A stretch of DNA of 64,000 nucleotides. It comes from Oleiagrimonas citrea. GTDB lineage: Bacteria > Pseudomonadota > Gammaproteobacteria > Xanthomonadales > Rhodanobacteraceae. The notes under the pieces are model-generated. The model saw only the letters and a program-made list of their open reading frames with translations, made no database searches and had not been told where the DNA came from. Position numbers and translations under genes: made by a program. Location of the stretch: the NCBI RefSeq assembly GCF_012395255.1, contig NZ_JAAZQD010000004.1:62001-126000 (forward strand), written 5' to 3'. Below, in pieces: positions 17,266 through 26,515 of the stretch; positions within the stretch are counted from its first letter, which is position 1, and every line of letters begins with the position of its first letter.

Positions 17266-18368
17266 ACGGCTGTCAGCAAACCCGTCCAAGCCCTTGTGTG
17301 TACATAGCTTGCACCAAGTTCATGCAGCGCATCGTGAACCTTCCTCAATACGTCCGTGCGCTGGTTCGGGCTGAGCTGCGTGAGGATATGATTGGCTAGT
17401 TGATTAAACGGGACGAAGTTGACGTCGATGCCGTTCTCGAATTCGCGCCTTGCGCGCTCCCTAATGGCTGACTCATCGTCGAAGATGGGTTCCACTCTGG
17501 CGACAAATAGCACATTATCGACCCCGTTCTGGCGAGCCTTGAGTATCGTAGCTTCGACGTCATCAAGGCGAATCCTTCGGTCTTTGATCTCGACCGCTAG
17601 TACAACATCATCATCTACAACGCATTCGATGTCGCCTGTGCGCCTCGAAGAATGATCAGATGTGTTTGTTGACTCTGAGCTAACTGAGCCAAAGGTTGGA
17701 CATGCCTCTGCGAGTGCCTGATAAAGGGCATAGCAGACTACCTGCAGTCGAACGCCGTTGGATCGAGCTTGTAGAAATTCGTCGAAAAGTGCCAAAATCC
17801 TTGTGGCGCTACTACGTTTCGGACCGAAGTACGGCTGCTTATTTGCCTCTAGAATTAGGCGAGCTTCGATCAGGACCAGGCGAAGGATATCTTCAGCGGA
17901 CAGGGCTTCATTCGCCTCGGCTAGCTGCACAAGAGCCTCGAGCTGGTCGTACATCTCGACTGCGCGCGTCGAAGCTCGCATCTCTGCTCCGAAGTTCTTC
18001 CAGCGTGCCGGATTGTTCACATATGGGTCAGCGTTCTTGCCCGGGAAAGGCTTGCCGTTCGCATCGTTCCAGGGCACCGTCACTTTAGCGGCGAGAGACC
18101 GTGCGTCCCATGCGTTACCAAGGGATGAGCTGTCCTGTATGCAGAGGGTGTTGAGCGACGTATCGGTTGCTTTGCCAAGCACCTGTGTCAAAAGCATGTA
18201 TGGATAGGTGTTTCCACCATTCTGGATCAGGTCATTGATGTCCTGAGACAGTCGAGGGTGCCTGTGCGCAGCTGGGTCAGGCAACTCCATCACCTCTCCC
18301 CACATTTCCTCGAGGACTTGTTGAGCGCGCTCAGCAAGAGCAGCAGTATCAGGGCTGAAGTTTGGCAT
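17262..18368 (-). CDS. Type II restriction endonuclease, SacI family
   Basis: 368 residues from ATG 18368 (a GTG sits directly before). 'NAWDARSLAAKVTVPW' and 'NNPARWKNFGAEMRA' look like the conserved block of SacI-family enzymes. A PD-(D/E)xK-type active site is visible: Asp246 in TGDIECVVDD, then Glu260 and Lys262 in AVEIKDRR. It would cut double-stranded DNA at the site protected by the adjacent C5 methyltransferase. SacI itself cuts GAGCTC; whether this homologue shares that site cannot be told. Convergent with the methyltransferase gene, four-base overlap. Confidence 0.8.
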   Translation of the reverse strand: MPNFSPDTAALAERAQQVLEEMWGEVMELPDPAAHRHPRLSQDINDLIQNGGNTYPYMLLTQVLGKATDTSLNTLCIQDSSSLGNAWDARSLAAKVTVPWNDANGKPFPGKNADPYVNNPARWKNFGAEMRASTRAVEMYDQLEALVQLAEANEALSAEDILRLVLIEARLILEANKQPYFGPKRSSATRILALFDEFLQARSNGVRLQVVCYALYQALAEACPTFGSVSSESTNTSDHSSRRTGDIECVVDDDVVLAVEIKDRRIRLDDVEATILKARQNGVDNVLFVARVEPIFDDESAIRERARREFENGIDVNFVPFNQLANHILTQLSPNQRTDVLRKVHDALHELGASYVHTRAWTGLLTAV

Positions 18369-18377
18369 CACTGGAGC

Positions 18378-18578
18378 TTAGCAACCGTACGTGCTGATAT
18401 GGAAGTGGGTCGACGAGCTTCCTGGTGAGCACAATTCGTAAACCTCGCTGTATGAAGAGTTGCCATTGAATTTCCGGTGGGCCGCTCGGGAAATGTCTAC
18501 GTAGCGTTGAAGGCGTAGGTGCTTCTCAGGTGCCCAGTCCCCGACGATCCCTCGTCGCAGACCATCCACATCATCCAT
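18378..18578 (-). pseudogene. N-terminal remnant of a three-Cys-motif partner (TcmP-like) protein
   Basis: 66 residues with GIVGDWAPEKHLRLQRYVDI, then SRAAHRKF and YSEVYELCSPGSS. This resembles the N-terminus of TcmP proteins, where a D-W-x2-K-H helix is followed by Y-x-D-L-F-C-G-P-G. Homologues run to several hundred residues; here the frame stops right after that motif, nine bases before the endonuclease start. Read as a truncated gene in the defence island; translation as a short leader peptide for the endonuclease is possible. Family recall is from memory. Confidence 0.45.
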
Positions 18579-18756
18579 CTCGTAACGTTCGCTGTCTCGC
18601 TACGTGGGCAAGGCTTGGTCCTCCTGACGGCCAGCGAGCTTGAGAGTAGTGCCGTCAAACCACTTTCCAAAGAAGAAGCGAAAACCTAGCCTGAGATTTC
18701 TCATACGTAGAGTTGTGCGTCCCGTTCAGATCGAAACGCACAACTCAGGTTCACGA

Positions 18757-19023
18757 TTAAAGAGTGCGGAATTTCTTGATTACGATTTTTTCGTCGAAAT
18801 GTCCGGTCGCTACACGAATGAACTCACGCCGTTTCTGGCGGCTATGAAATCGAAAGCGCAACGGCAACCCACGATGGCAGCGAGCATTGGTTTGTCCTCG
18901 CAGGGTACTAAAGCCACTGATGCCGTTTGCCAGTCCTCGCAGCATGCCGGCTAGGTGGTCTTTCTCATTCGGATCGGAAGATGTAACCCAAACCTTCGCG
19001 ACATGACGTAGCTCAATTTCCAT
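18757..19023 (-). CDS. Hypothetical protein, 88 residues
   Basis: ATG 19023 with GGAG a few bases upstream. The N-terminus is MEIELRHVAKVWVTSSDPNE; the C-terminal half is basic and aromatic (LRFRFHSRQKRREFIRVATG, then HFDEKIVIKKF), which looks like real protein. I recognise no family. Composition is AT-richer than the flanks, like the R-M genes. An eight-base inverted repeat encloses its ribosome site. It could be a small partner of the lost TcmP-like gene, but nothing shows that. Confidence 0.4.
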   Translation of the reverse strand: MEIELRHVAKVWVTSSDPNEKDHLAGMLRGLANGISGFSTLRGQTNARCHRGLPLRFRFHSRQKRREFIRVATGHFDEKIVIKKFRTL

Positions 19024-19026
19024 TTT

Positions 19027-19050
19027 TTCTCCAACGATTGTTTTGGAGAA
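19027..19050 (-). promoter_or_regulatory. Perfect inverted repeat over the ribosome binding site
   Basis: TTCTCCAA / TTGGAGAA, eight pairs with an eight-base loop, ending four bases before ATG 19023. The 3' arm contains the GGAG ribosome site, so an RNA hairpin would hide it; a protein operator is the alternative. Confidence 0.45.
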
Positions 19051-19469
19051 AGACATTTACAAAGTTGGATTCCGAAATTTAGCCTGCCATGTTGGCTATT
19101 TAGGTCTTTGTATCGGTTGGTTTTTTGTCCTTCTTCCACGCTTCCGAACTGGTGCCTTCCCCTTCGTAGCAATCGTTCCCGGTGCCGTTCCTCTACCTTC
19201 GCGTGCGGGAGGTAGGCCGCGAACCTGCCCGACTCATTGGAAAAGTTGTCAGGGACAATGTTGATCACAAAATTGCGCGGGGCTGCGCGGTATGAAGCAA
19301 GCTGAAGCTGTACCGCATCGTCGAGTACCCGCGTGCCGTGACGCAGCTCTGGACGACGGAGTTTTCGCCTCGCCCACCCTGTAGCCTCCACCCCCGAACC
19401 CAGTACACTGTCCCTGGCCGTTCCCAGGGACGCGGGCGGCGGTCTGGTCTGGCTGCTCTGTATCGTCTC
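19051..19469. other. Gene-free stretch between the R-M island and the maltose regulator
   Basis: No supported gene in 419 bp. AT-rich until about 19,200, then GC-rich. It contains, at 19233-19262, a sequence resembling the repeat found twice behind tRNA-Gln (about 23 of 30 positions by eye with one gap), which could mark an old island border. Confidence 0.4.
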
Positions 19470-20507
19470 GTGACTACTGGCAAGAAACCCACTTCCATCG
19501 ATATCGCGTACATGACGGGCTTTTCGCAGGCCACGGTGTCGCGTGCGCTGCGTAATAGTCCGCTGGTCAGCGAGGAGACGCGGCGCAAGGTGCAGGAGGT
19601 GGCGCGGCAGCTGAACTACAAGGTCGACAAGAACGCCTCGAACCTGCGCACGCAGCATTCGGGCACGCTGGCGCTGCTGTTCTTCGAGGACCCGACCAGC
19701 GACGATTCGCACATCAATCCGTTCTTCGTGGCCATGTTGGGTTCGATTACGCGGGCCTGCACGCAGCGGGGCTACGACTTGCTGATCTCCTTTCAGCAGG
19801 CGTCGGACGATTGGCATGCCGACTATGCCGACAGCAAGAAGGCCGACGGCATCATCCTGCTCGGCTACGGCGACTATCTGGCCTACTGCGACAAGGCACG
19901 CAAGCTGGTGGAGCAGGGCACGCATTTTGTGCGTTGGGGCGCGGTGCTGCCGGATCAGCCCGATACTTCGATCGGCTGCGACAACTACAGCGGCGGCCGT
20001 GTCGTGACCGAGCACCTGCTGGAGCAGGGCTGCAAGCGCATTGCGTTTCTGGGCGAGGCGACACGGCACTATCCCGAATTCTTCGAGCGTCATCATGGCT
20101 ATGCCGAAGCGCTGGCGGACGCCGGTCTGAAGGTCGATCCGGATTTGCAGGTGGATGCCGAGAGCACGCAGGCGTCCGGGCATGCGGCGATGACCGTGCT
20201 GCTGGATCGCAACGTGCAGTTCGACGCCGTGTTCGCGGCCAGCGATCTGATCGCCATCGGCGCCATGCGTGCGCTGGACGAGCACGGGCTGCGCGTGCCG
20301 GGGGACGTGGCTGTGGCCGGGTTCGACGACGTGCCCAGTGCCAGCTTCGCGCATCCGCCGCTGACCACGGTGCGGCAGGATACCAAGGAAGCCGGCACGA
20401 TCCTGGTCGACAACCTGTTGCACCTGATCCACGGCGATCCTGTGGAAACCTCGATCCTTCCGATCAAGCTGGTGGTGCGCAAGTCCAGCGTGCGCGACGT
20501 GTCCTAG
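19470..20507 (+). CDS. malR: LacI-family regulator of maltodextrin genes
   Basis: 345 residues from GTG 19470, chosen because MTTGKKPTSIDIAYMTG matches LacI-family N-termini; no clear ribosome site is seen. Helix-turn-helix and hinge: TGFSQATVSRALRNSPLVSE to about residue 60. The periplasmic-binding-protein-like effector domain follows (AVFAASDLIAIGAMRAL, DVAVAGFDDVPSASF). It likely represses the surrounding carbohydrate genes through GCATACGTATTCAT and releases on binding a malto-oligosaccharide. Symbol assigned by context, as in the MalR regulators described for Xanthomonadales; the site has not been tested here. Confidence 0.8.
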   Translation: MTTGKKPTSIDIAYMTGFSQATVSRALRNSPLVSEETRRKVQEVARQLNYKVDKNASNLRTQHSGTLALLFFEDPTSDDSHINPFFVAMLGSITRACTQRGYDLLISFQQASDDWHADYADSKKADGIILLGYGDYLAYCDKARKLVEQGTHFVRWGAVLPDQPDTSIGCDNYSGGRVVTEHLLEQGCKRIAFLGEATRHYPEFFERHHGYAEALADAGLKVDPDLQVDAESTQASGHAAMTVLLDRNVQFDAVFAASDLIAIGAMRALDEHGLRVPGDVAVAGFDDVPSASFAHPPLTTVRQDTKEAGTILVDNLLHLIHGDPVETSILPIKLVVRKSSVRDVS

Positions 20508-20580
20508 GCGCACCAATGTCCGCGCGACGCATTGCTGCGCGGGAGACTTCCATTGCATCGATGACCCGCGAGTGCGTATG

Positions 20581-20609
20581 CCGCGCGCGCCATGACGTGA
20601 CGCGCGCGG
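20581..20609. other. Strong GC hairpin between convergent malR and amylase genes
   Basis: CCGCGCGCG (20581-20589) / CGCGCGCGG (20601-20609), nine perfect pairs, 10 bp beyond the amylase stop (on the minus strand). No T-run on either strand, so termination would need help. Confidence 0.4.
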
Positions 20610-20618
20610 AAACCGGGT

Positions 20619-22331
20619 TCAGTGCGTGTAGACGCCGCTCGGGTGTCCGCGCTCGCGCATCAGGCGGGTCAGCTCGGCGACCAGATCCGGCTGCTGGGCG
20701 ACAGCATCGAGCAGATACACGCGCGCGCCGTGTGCCGGCACGGTCGCGTGCAGCGTGCCGTGCTTCGCGATATCGATGTCGGAGCCACCCAGGGCGGCCT
20801 GCCAGTGGCCAGCCTGAAGGTAGCGCTGCACGCTGAAGTTGGCGGGCCGGTCGCTCTTGTTCAGCAGCACCAGTGCGATCTGGTGCGTGCCGTTGTGTTG
20901 CAGTACCCGGTAGAAGGCGGCTTGGTCGCCCTTCATGTGCTCGACCAGCATCAGGCCGCGTTGCAGCGCAGGGGTGTGTTCGCGCAGCTGTGCGATGCGT
21001 TTCAGGTGCTGGTAGATCGGCGACTTCGATGCGGCGTCGATGCGCTTCTGGCCGAAATAGTTGCGGTTGCCCTGATGTTCGCCCTTGCCGCGTTCGAAGC
21101 CGATTTCCGAGCCGTAGTAGATCGCCGGAATGCCGCGCGCGGTGAACAGGAAGTTGTTCGCGTCGATGAAGCCGTTGTCGCTGGCATCCAGGCGCTTCAT
21201 GTCGTGGTTGTCGTAGAAGGTGACCAGACGGTACGGGTTGGCGTACGGGCCGTTGGTCAGGTACAGCGCGGCCTGCAGCGTGCCGAAGTCGCTGTGCGGG
21301 TGCTCGAAGACTTTGCGCATCGCGTCCTTCAGCGGGAAATCGAGCAGGCTCATGCTGCCGCCGCTCTTCCAGGTGTACTTGCCGAGGTTGTCGACGTTGG
21401 AGTCGAACGCTTCGCCGAACATGAAGAAGCCCGGATGCTTGGCATGAATGGCTGCGGCGAATTTGGCCCAGAAGCGCGTGGACATGTGGTTCATGGTGTC
21501 GATGCGGAAGGCGTCCGCGCCTTCGCCGATCCACTTCAGGTACGCGTCGACGAAGTACTTCAGCACCGCCGGATTCTGGTCGTTGTTGTTGGATAGCTGC
21601 GCCAGGTCGGGCCAGGCGTTGTAGAAGCGCTGCAGCGGATGCTTGACCGGGTCCAGCTTCCAGGGCGGCAGGTTGTCCTCGTCGGCGATGAGTTTGCCGT
21701 TGGCGTCGAAGATCTGGCCGAACTGCGGTTGCTTGACCGGCATGCTGAAGGCGGGCGAGCCGTGGTTGAGCACGATGTCCTGCACCACTTTCAGGCCGGC
21801 GGCGTGCATGCCGTGGGTGAACTGCGCGTAGTCGAGGTGCTTGCTGGGCAGGTGTTCGTCCACGCGGTAGAAGTTGATGCCCCAGTAGCCGTGGTAGCCG
21901 CTCTTGCCGTGGTCGGTGAGTGTGCTGCCCCACTTGACCGGTTTCCCGCCGGTGAATGCCTGGTCCGGGTTGTCCACGATCGGCGTGATCCATACCGCGC
22001 CGAAACCCATGCCGCGGATGTAGCCAGCATTTTCCAGCACGCCCTTGAAGTCGCCGCCTAAGTAGCCGAGGTTCGCGGTCTGCCCGTTCGGGCCGTGCAC
22101 CGGGATGTCGAAGGTCGGGTGTGCGCCGCCCTGGTGGCGATGATCGTTGGACGGGTCGCCGTTGACGAAGCGGTCGGTGACCACGAAGTAGATCGCGTTG
22201 GATGCGAACGGCTGCGTGGTGCCGACGAAGTCGGCCGGTGCGTGCGGCGCGGCGGCGAAGGCACTGCTGCTGGCGACAAGGCTCAGTGCCAGGGCGGTGA
22301 CGCCAGCGGTGAAGCGACGTGGGTTGGACAT
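20619..22331 (-). CDS. Secreted/periplasmic GH13 alpha-amylase
   Basis: 570 residues with an N-terminal signal peptide (cleavage about SSAFA-AA, residue 26). GH13 barrel with nucleophile Asp278 (ADAFRIDTMNH), acid/base Glu307 (FMFGEAFDS) and transition-state Asp377 (TFYDNHDMKR). Similar proteins are annotated as alpha-amylase or cyclomaltodextrin glucanotransferase; no starch-binding domain is visible. It would cut alpha-1,4-glucans in the periplasm or outside. Last gene of a three-gene minus-strand operon with the MFS carrier (31 bp upstream) and the six-hairpin enzyme. Confidence 0.88.
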   Translation of the reverse strand: MSNPRRFTAGVTALALSLVASSSAFAAAPHAPADFVGTTQPFASNAIYFVVTDRFVNGDPSNDHRHQGGAHPTFDIPVHGPNGQTANLGYLGGDFKGVLENAGYIRGMGFGAVWITPIVDNPDQAFTGGKPVKWGSTLTDHGKSGYHGYWGINFYRVDEHLPSKHLDYAQFTHGMHAAGLKVVQDIVLNHGSPAFSMPVKQPQFGQIFDANGKLIADEDNLPPWKLDPVKHPLQRFYNAWPDLAQLSNNNDQNPAVLKYFVDAYLKWIGEGADAFRIDTMNHMSTRFWAKFAAAIHAKHPGFFMFGEAFDSNVDNLGKYTWKSGGSMSLLDFPLKDAMRKVFEHPHSDFGTLQAALYLTNGPYANPYRLVTFYDNHDMKRLDASDNGFIDANNFLFTARGIPAIYYGSEIGFERGKGEHQGNRNYFGQKRIDAASKSPIYQHLKRIAQLREHTPALQRGLMLVEHMKGDQAAFYRVLQHNGTHQIALVLLNKSDRPANFSVQRYLQAGHWQAALGGSDIDIAKHGTLHATVPAHGARVYLLDAVAQQPDLVAELTRLMRERGHPSGVYTH

Positions 22332-22362
22332 GGCGGTTCCCTTTTGCGGAAAACGGTTCGGT

Positions 22363-23823
22363 TCAGGTCGGTTCGCTCACGCGCAGCGTCAGCAGGCCGG
22401 CCAGGATCAGGCTCGCGCCGCCGAGCATCAGCGCGTAGATCGGCTGGCCGTGGAAGAACACGCGCAGCAGGATGCCCAGCACGCTGGCGGCCAGCAGCTG
22501 CGGGATGACGATGAAGAAATTGAAGATGCCCATGTACACGCCCATTTTCTCGGTCGGCAGGTTGTCCGACAGCAGGGCGTAGGGCAGGGACAGGATCGAG
22601 GCCCAGGCGAAGCCGACGCCGACCATGGACAGCAGCAGCCAGTCCGGGTCGCGTATGAACAGGAACGAGATCAGGCCCAGTCCACCGAGGACAAGATTGA
22701 TCAGGTGGCTCCAGCGCAGGCCGATCGCGCGCGCCATCAGCGGAATCAGCGCGGCGGCCACGGCGGCGAATCCGTTGTAGGCGCCGAACAGCACACCGAC
22801 CCAGTTCGCGCCTTCGTTGTACAGCGCCGACTGCGTGTCGGTGGTGCCGTACTGCACCGCGGTCACTGCCGAGGTGGTGTAGATCCACATGGCGAACAGC
22901 GCGAACCAGGAGAAGAACTGCACCCAGGCCAGCTTGCGCATCGGTCCGGGCATGCCGTAGAGGTCACCCATGACCTGGCGCACCATGCCGTGGCTACGCG
23001 TACGACTGAGCCACACGAACAGGGCGCCGAAGACGATCAGCATGCCGGCAAGAAGATACAGTTCCTTTTCCAGGTGCCCGTAATAGATCACGGCGGGCGT
23101 GATCAGCCCCACGACCAGAAACGCCAGCCCGATCGTCCACGCACGGGAGGCGTCCACGGGAGCAGGCGTACGCACGGCTTCACTGAAGTCCTGCAACTGC
23201 GCGGGCGGGTATTCGCGTGTGGTCAGCACGGTCCACAGGATCGCGCCGAGCAGCACCGCGCCGCCGACGTAGAAGGCGATGTGTACGGTCGTCGGGATCT
23301 GGCCGGCCGGGGCCGTGTTGGCGACGCCGAAATGCGCCAGGACCCAGGGCAGCAGCGAAGCCACCACGGCACCGATGCCGATGAATACGCTCTGCATCGA
23401 ATAGCCGAGCGGTCGCTGATGGGTCGGAAGCTGGTCGCCGACGAAGGCGCGGAACGGCTCCATCGACACGTTGAACGAGGCGTCCATGATCCACAGCAAT
23501 CCTGCCGCGACCCACAGCGCGGGGGCGTTGGGCATGGCGATCAGCGCCAGCGTGGCCAGCACCGCACCGGCCAGGAAGTACGGACGACGGCGGCCCAGGC
23601 GGTTCCAGGTGCGGTCGGAGAAGTGGCCGATGATCGGCTGCACGATCAGGCCGGTCAGCGGTGCGGCGATCCACAGCGCGGGAATGCTGTTCACGTCCGC
23701 GCCGAGAGTCTGGAAGATGCGGCTGACGTTGGCGTTTTGCAGCGCGAACCCGAACTGGATGCCCAGAAATCCGAAACACATGTTGAAGATCTGCCAGAAC
23801 GACAGCTCGGGTTTGCGCGTCAT
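22363..23823 (-). CDS. MFS sugar transporter (maltose / alpha-glucoside type)
   Basis: 486 residues, twelve predicted membrane helices. The N-terminal half contains [38 protein letters not shown] (the D-R-x-G-R-R cytoplasmic loop 2-3 signature) and [12 protein letters not shown]. It belongs with the SLC45/GPH-like sugar:proton symporters used for maltose or sucrose uptake in xanthomonads and Caulobacter. Inner membrane. Lies three bases after the six-hairpin enzyme gene and 31 bases before the amylase gene, so clearly one operon; operator at 26210. Confidence 0.88.
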   Translation of the reverse strand: MTRKPELSFWQIFNMCFGFLGIQFGFALQNANVSRIFQTLGADVNSIPALWIAAPLTGLIVQPIIGHFSDRTWNRLGRRRPYFLAGAVLATLALIAMPNAPALWVAAGLLWIMDASFNVSMEPFRAFVGDQLPTHQRPLGYSMQSVFIGIGAVVASLLPWVLAHFGVANTAPAGQIPTTVHIAFYVGGAVLLGAILWTVLTTREYPPAQLQDFSEAVRTPAPVDASRAWTIGLAFLVVGLITPAVIYYGHLEKELYLLAGMLIVFGALFVWLSRTRSHGMVRQVMGDLYGMPGPMRKLAWVQFFSWFALFAMWIYTTSAVTAVQYGTTDTQSALYNEGANWVGVLFGAYNGFAAVAAALIPLMARAIGLRWSHLINLVLGGLGLISFLFIRDPDWLLLSMVGVGFAWASILSLPYALLSDNLPTEKMGVYMGIFNFFIVIPQLLAASVLGILLRVFFHGQPIYALMLGGASLILAGLLTLRVSEPT

Positions 23824-23826
23824 GCT

Positions 23827-26019
23827 CTAGTTCCCCTGTTTCGGCAGTGGTGCGATGTGCAGATCGCCGACGTCCGCCTCGTTGAGCGGACCGGAGGCGC
23901 CGCCCTGGCCGCCGGTGAAATGCACAAAGTGCTGCAGGTTGCTCATGTTGAAGCCCTGCTCCAGTGCGAAGCTGCACGACTGCCCGGCCACGGCATGGAA
24001 CTGCACCATGGTCGAGTTCTGTTCGGCGATGCTGTGCGGCAGCACGATCGGTCGGACCTGCGGCGCGAGCTTGCCGCAGAAGATTTTCAGCCGCTTCACG
24101 CCGGCGGTGACGCCCGTGTTGATCGGGCCGTGATCGTTGTTGTAGCGCAGCCAGGCGGTGAACGTGCCGCTGCGCGGCGCCTTCCAGCTGCGCGGCCAGC
24201 CGCCGTCCACGGTGGCGATGTCGCCCTTGCAGACTTCGGGGCTGTGCAGGGATTCCAGGCCGTCCTTGCCGCGGACGGTGACGCTGAAGCACTGCAGGCC
24301 GTCGGCTTTGGCGAGATCCGCATGGCCATCGATCGCGCCATGGCGATGGCCGTTGATGTACAGCACGCCCGGCGCGGCGGCGGTTACACGCCACTTGGTC
24401 CCGTCGGCGACGACCTTCGGCGCATCCGGCGTTGCGGGCAGGTAGAACGGCGCGTTCATGCGCAGGGGCGGGGCCTTGACGGTCTTCGCCACCAGCTGCA
24501 CGACCGTGTCGTCGCCCTTGTGCTGCACGGTGCCGGCGACCAGCAGGTTGCCGTCGAGCTTCGCCGGGCGCTTCAGCGTGACCGTGCGCTGGCCCAGATG
24601 CAGTGAGATGCTCTTGCGGTTGCCGAACAGCATCGGCATGAGCGACGTCGGCAGCTTCGGCTGCACGGCGTTGTCGTTTTCCAGTCCGAACACGCCATGC
24701 AGCACCATGTCGAGGTAGCCGGCGACCGACCATTCCTGGCGCGGCGAATCGACCACCGGCCCGCTGAGCTTGCCTTCGTCGACGTGGATCGACTGGGTGC
24801 GCAGCGAGTAGTTCTCCATGTTGGTCGCTTCCAGCGCCGCGCCGCGCATCTGCGTGCGCAGTTCGTGGGCGATGCGCGCCGGGTCGTTCACGCGGCGCGC
24901 CGCACGCAGCGTGTATTCGCTGACGAACGGCCAGATCGCGCGGTTGTGGTAGATCGGCTGGTTGCGGCGTTCGGGCCAGATCACCGGGCTGCCGGCGGGC
25001 CAGGTCGGGTAGTTCGCCAGCGCCTGGCGCGCGCGCTCGGGACCGGCGACGCCGCTGACGATGGCCAGATCGGTGCCCAGCAGGTCGTAGGCGTCGAACG
25101 GGGCCGGATGCACGCGACCGCCGATGTAGCTCATGTACAGACCGCGGTCGGTGCGCCAGAAGTGTGCGTTGATCGCCTTCTTTAGCGCATCGGCCTGCGC
25201 GCGGTAACGTGCGGCGACCTTGGCGTCATGACGCTTGGCTGCCATCTGCTGGCCCAGGCGCAGCGCCTCGTAATGCAGCACGTTGGTGGACAGTGCGAAC
25301 GACTGCGCGATGAACACCACGTTGTTCTGCGTCCAGTCCGGATAGGTCTGTTCGCGCCAGTCGAGGAACGAGGTCTCGCCGCGGTACAACCCGGTGACCG
25401 GATCGTAGGCGTACAGGCGATCCTGGCTCATGGTGTCGTTCAGCGCGGTATAGACCTTGTCGGCAAACGCCTTGTCGCCGAGCAGATGACGCGCGCCGAG
25501 GAACCACACCACGCGGTCGGTACTGATCGGCCAGCTGCCGCCCGAACCGGTGTCCTGCATGACGTACTGGCCCTGCGGTACGTCCTTGCCCCGCGTCGGC
25601 GAGAGCTTGAACAGCAGCGAGTTGCGCGCGCGCTCGGGCACGAAGCGCCACAGGCCGAGGTCGATCGAGAACGACAGGTCGCGCGTCCACACGAACGGCC
25701 ACTTCTTGCCGGCGATCAGGCAGTGGCAGGGAATCGGCTTGCCGTGGTCGAAAGCGCCATCGGTGATGTTCTCGACCGAGATCTTCTTCAGGTCCGATTG
25801 CGCCATCGCGAACAGACCGTCGAACAGCGGACTGGCGGTGTCGACCGTGAAGGCTTGCGGGTCGATGGTGCGCGTCGTGGTATCGGTCTTGAGCACGTAG
25901 CGACCGCCGGGTGCGGTCTGCATCGTGGCGTGCCGATTCATCCAGTCGACGCGGTGGTGCCAGACGGGCGCTGTCGCCTGTCCCGCGGCCATCGCCGCCG
26001 TCATCAGCACACTCAGCAT
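23827..26019 (-). CDS. Six-hairpin glycosidase-like protein, exported
   Basis: 730 residues. Short signal peptide ([15 protein letters not shown]). The central part, about residues 60-450, looks like an (alpha/alpha)6 barrel: [70 protein letters not shown]. The C-terminal 280 residues are beta-rich. I could not assign a GH family or a sure catalytic pair; the WTRD and ENY stretches are candidates. First gene of the operon with the MFS carrier and GH13 amylase, so an alpha-glucan-derived substrate is likely. Confidence 0.7.
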   Translation of the reverse strand: MLSVLMTAAMAAGQATAPVWHHRVDWMNRHATMQTAPGGRYVLKTDTTTRTIDPQAFTVDTASPLFDGLFAMAQSDLKKISVENITDGAFDHGKPIPCHCLIAGKKWPFVWTRDLSFSIDLGLWRFVPERARNSLLFKLSPTRGKDVPQGQYVMQDTGSGGSWPISTDRVVWFLGARHLLGDKAFADKVYTALNDTMSQDRLYAYDPVTGLYRGETSFLDWREQTYPDWTQNNVVFIAQSFALSTNVLHYEALRLGQQMAAKRHDAKVAARYRAQADALKKAINAHFWRTDRGLYMSYIGGRVHPAPFDAYDLLGTDLAIVSGVAGPERARQALANYPTWPAGSPVIWPERRNQPIYHNRAIWPFVSEYTLRAARRVNDPARIAHELRTQMRGAALEATNMENYSLRTQSIHVDEGKLSGPVVDSPRQEWSVAGYLDMVLHGVFGLENDNAVQPKLPTSLMPMLFGNRKSISLHLGQRTVTLKRPAKLDGNLLVAGTVQHKGDDTVVQLVAKTVKAPPLRMNAPFYLPATPDAPKVVADGTKWRVTAAAPGVLYINGHRHGAIDGHADLAKADGLQCFSVTVRGKDGLESLHSPEVCKGDIATVDGGWPRSWKAPRSGTFTAWLRYNNDHGPINTGVTAGVKRLKIFCGKLAPQVRPIVLPHSIAEQNSTMVQFHAVAGQSCSFALEQGFNMSNLQHFVHFTGGQGGASGPLNEADVGDLHIAPLPKQGN

Positions 26020-26515
26020 GCCGCACCCCCGAACGACGCCGTACGCGCCGCATCACGCTTGCTCATGCGGGTCATGGCCGCGTCCTCCCACTACTTCAGC
26101 TACAGGAACGTCCGATTCTACGGCGGCCAGCCGGGACATGCGCGGCGCACGGTCGGATCTTGATGTGTCCTGCATGGTAGGCATGCGGGTGTGGCGGGAG
26201 CCAGTGAATGCATACGTATTCATCGCCCCGCTGTTGGATTGCGGTACGTCAGGATTCGGTCATTTCGGCCTCAGGAATCGGTGTGATCGCGGGCCGCAGG
26301 CCGGCCGATCACGCCGTGTCACAGACCGCAGAATCACGGCAAGGTGCAGGAGGGAGCAAGGCTTATGGAGACATGTCCAGCCCGTGCGTTGGCAGGACGG
26401 GTCTCTTTCGCTATCCCATTTGCTCGTGCTTTGTTCGCCCCGAAGACCGATTCCACGAACGGAGCGGCATGCCACTCCGTCCTCTTCGTTGTGAAAACGA
26501 GCGGTTCGGCGGGCG
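26020..26515. other. Gene-free promoter region of the amylase operon
   Basis: 496 bp upstream of the minus-strand operon starting at 26019 and downstream of the EEP-fold gene. It contains one operator copy at 26210-26223; no other supported feature. Confidence 0.5.
26210..26223. promoter_or_regulatory. Operator copy 1, GCATACGTATTCAT
   Basis: 14-bp sequence with ATACGTAT core, identical to three other copies upstream of maltodextrin genes. About 190 bp before the start of the six-hairpin enzyme operon. Presumed LacI-type (MalR) site. Confidence 0.75.

Noticed and set aside
18640-18954. 104-codon plus-strand frame in the island
   Set aside because: Overlaps the more protein-like minus-strand frame, without ribosome site or family resemblance.
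20581-20609. Rho-independent terminator for the amylase operon
   Set aside because: Strong stem but no T-run on either strand; listed only as a hairpin.
22198-24606. 802-codon open frame on the plus strand
   Set aside because: Opposite the MFS and six-hairpin genes; low-complexity His/Gln/Arg composition and no ribosome site.
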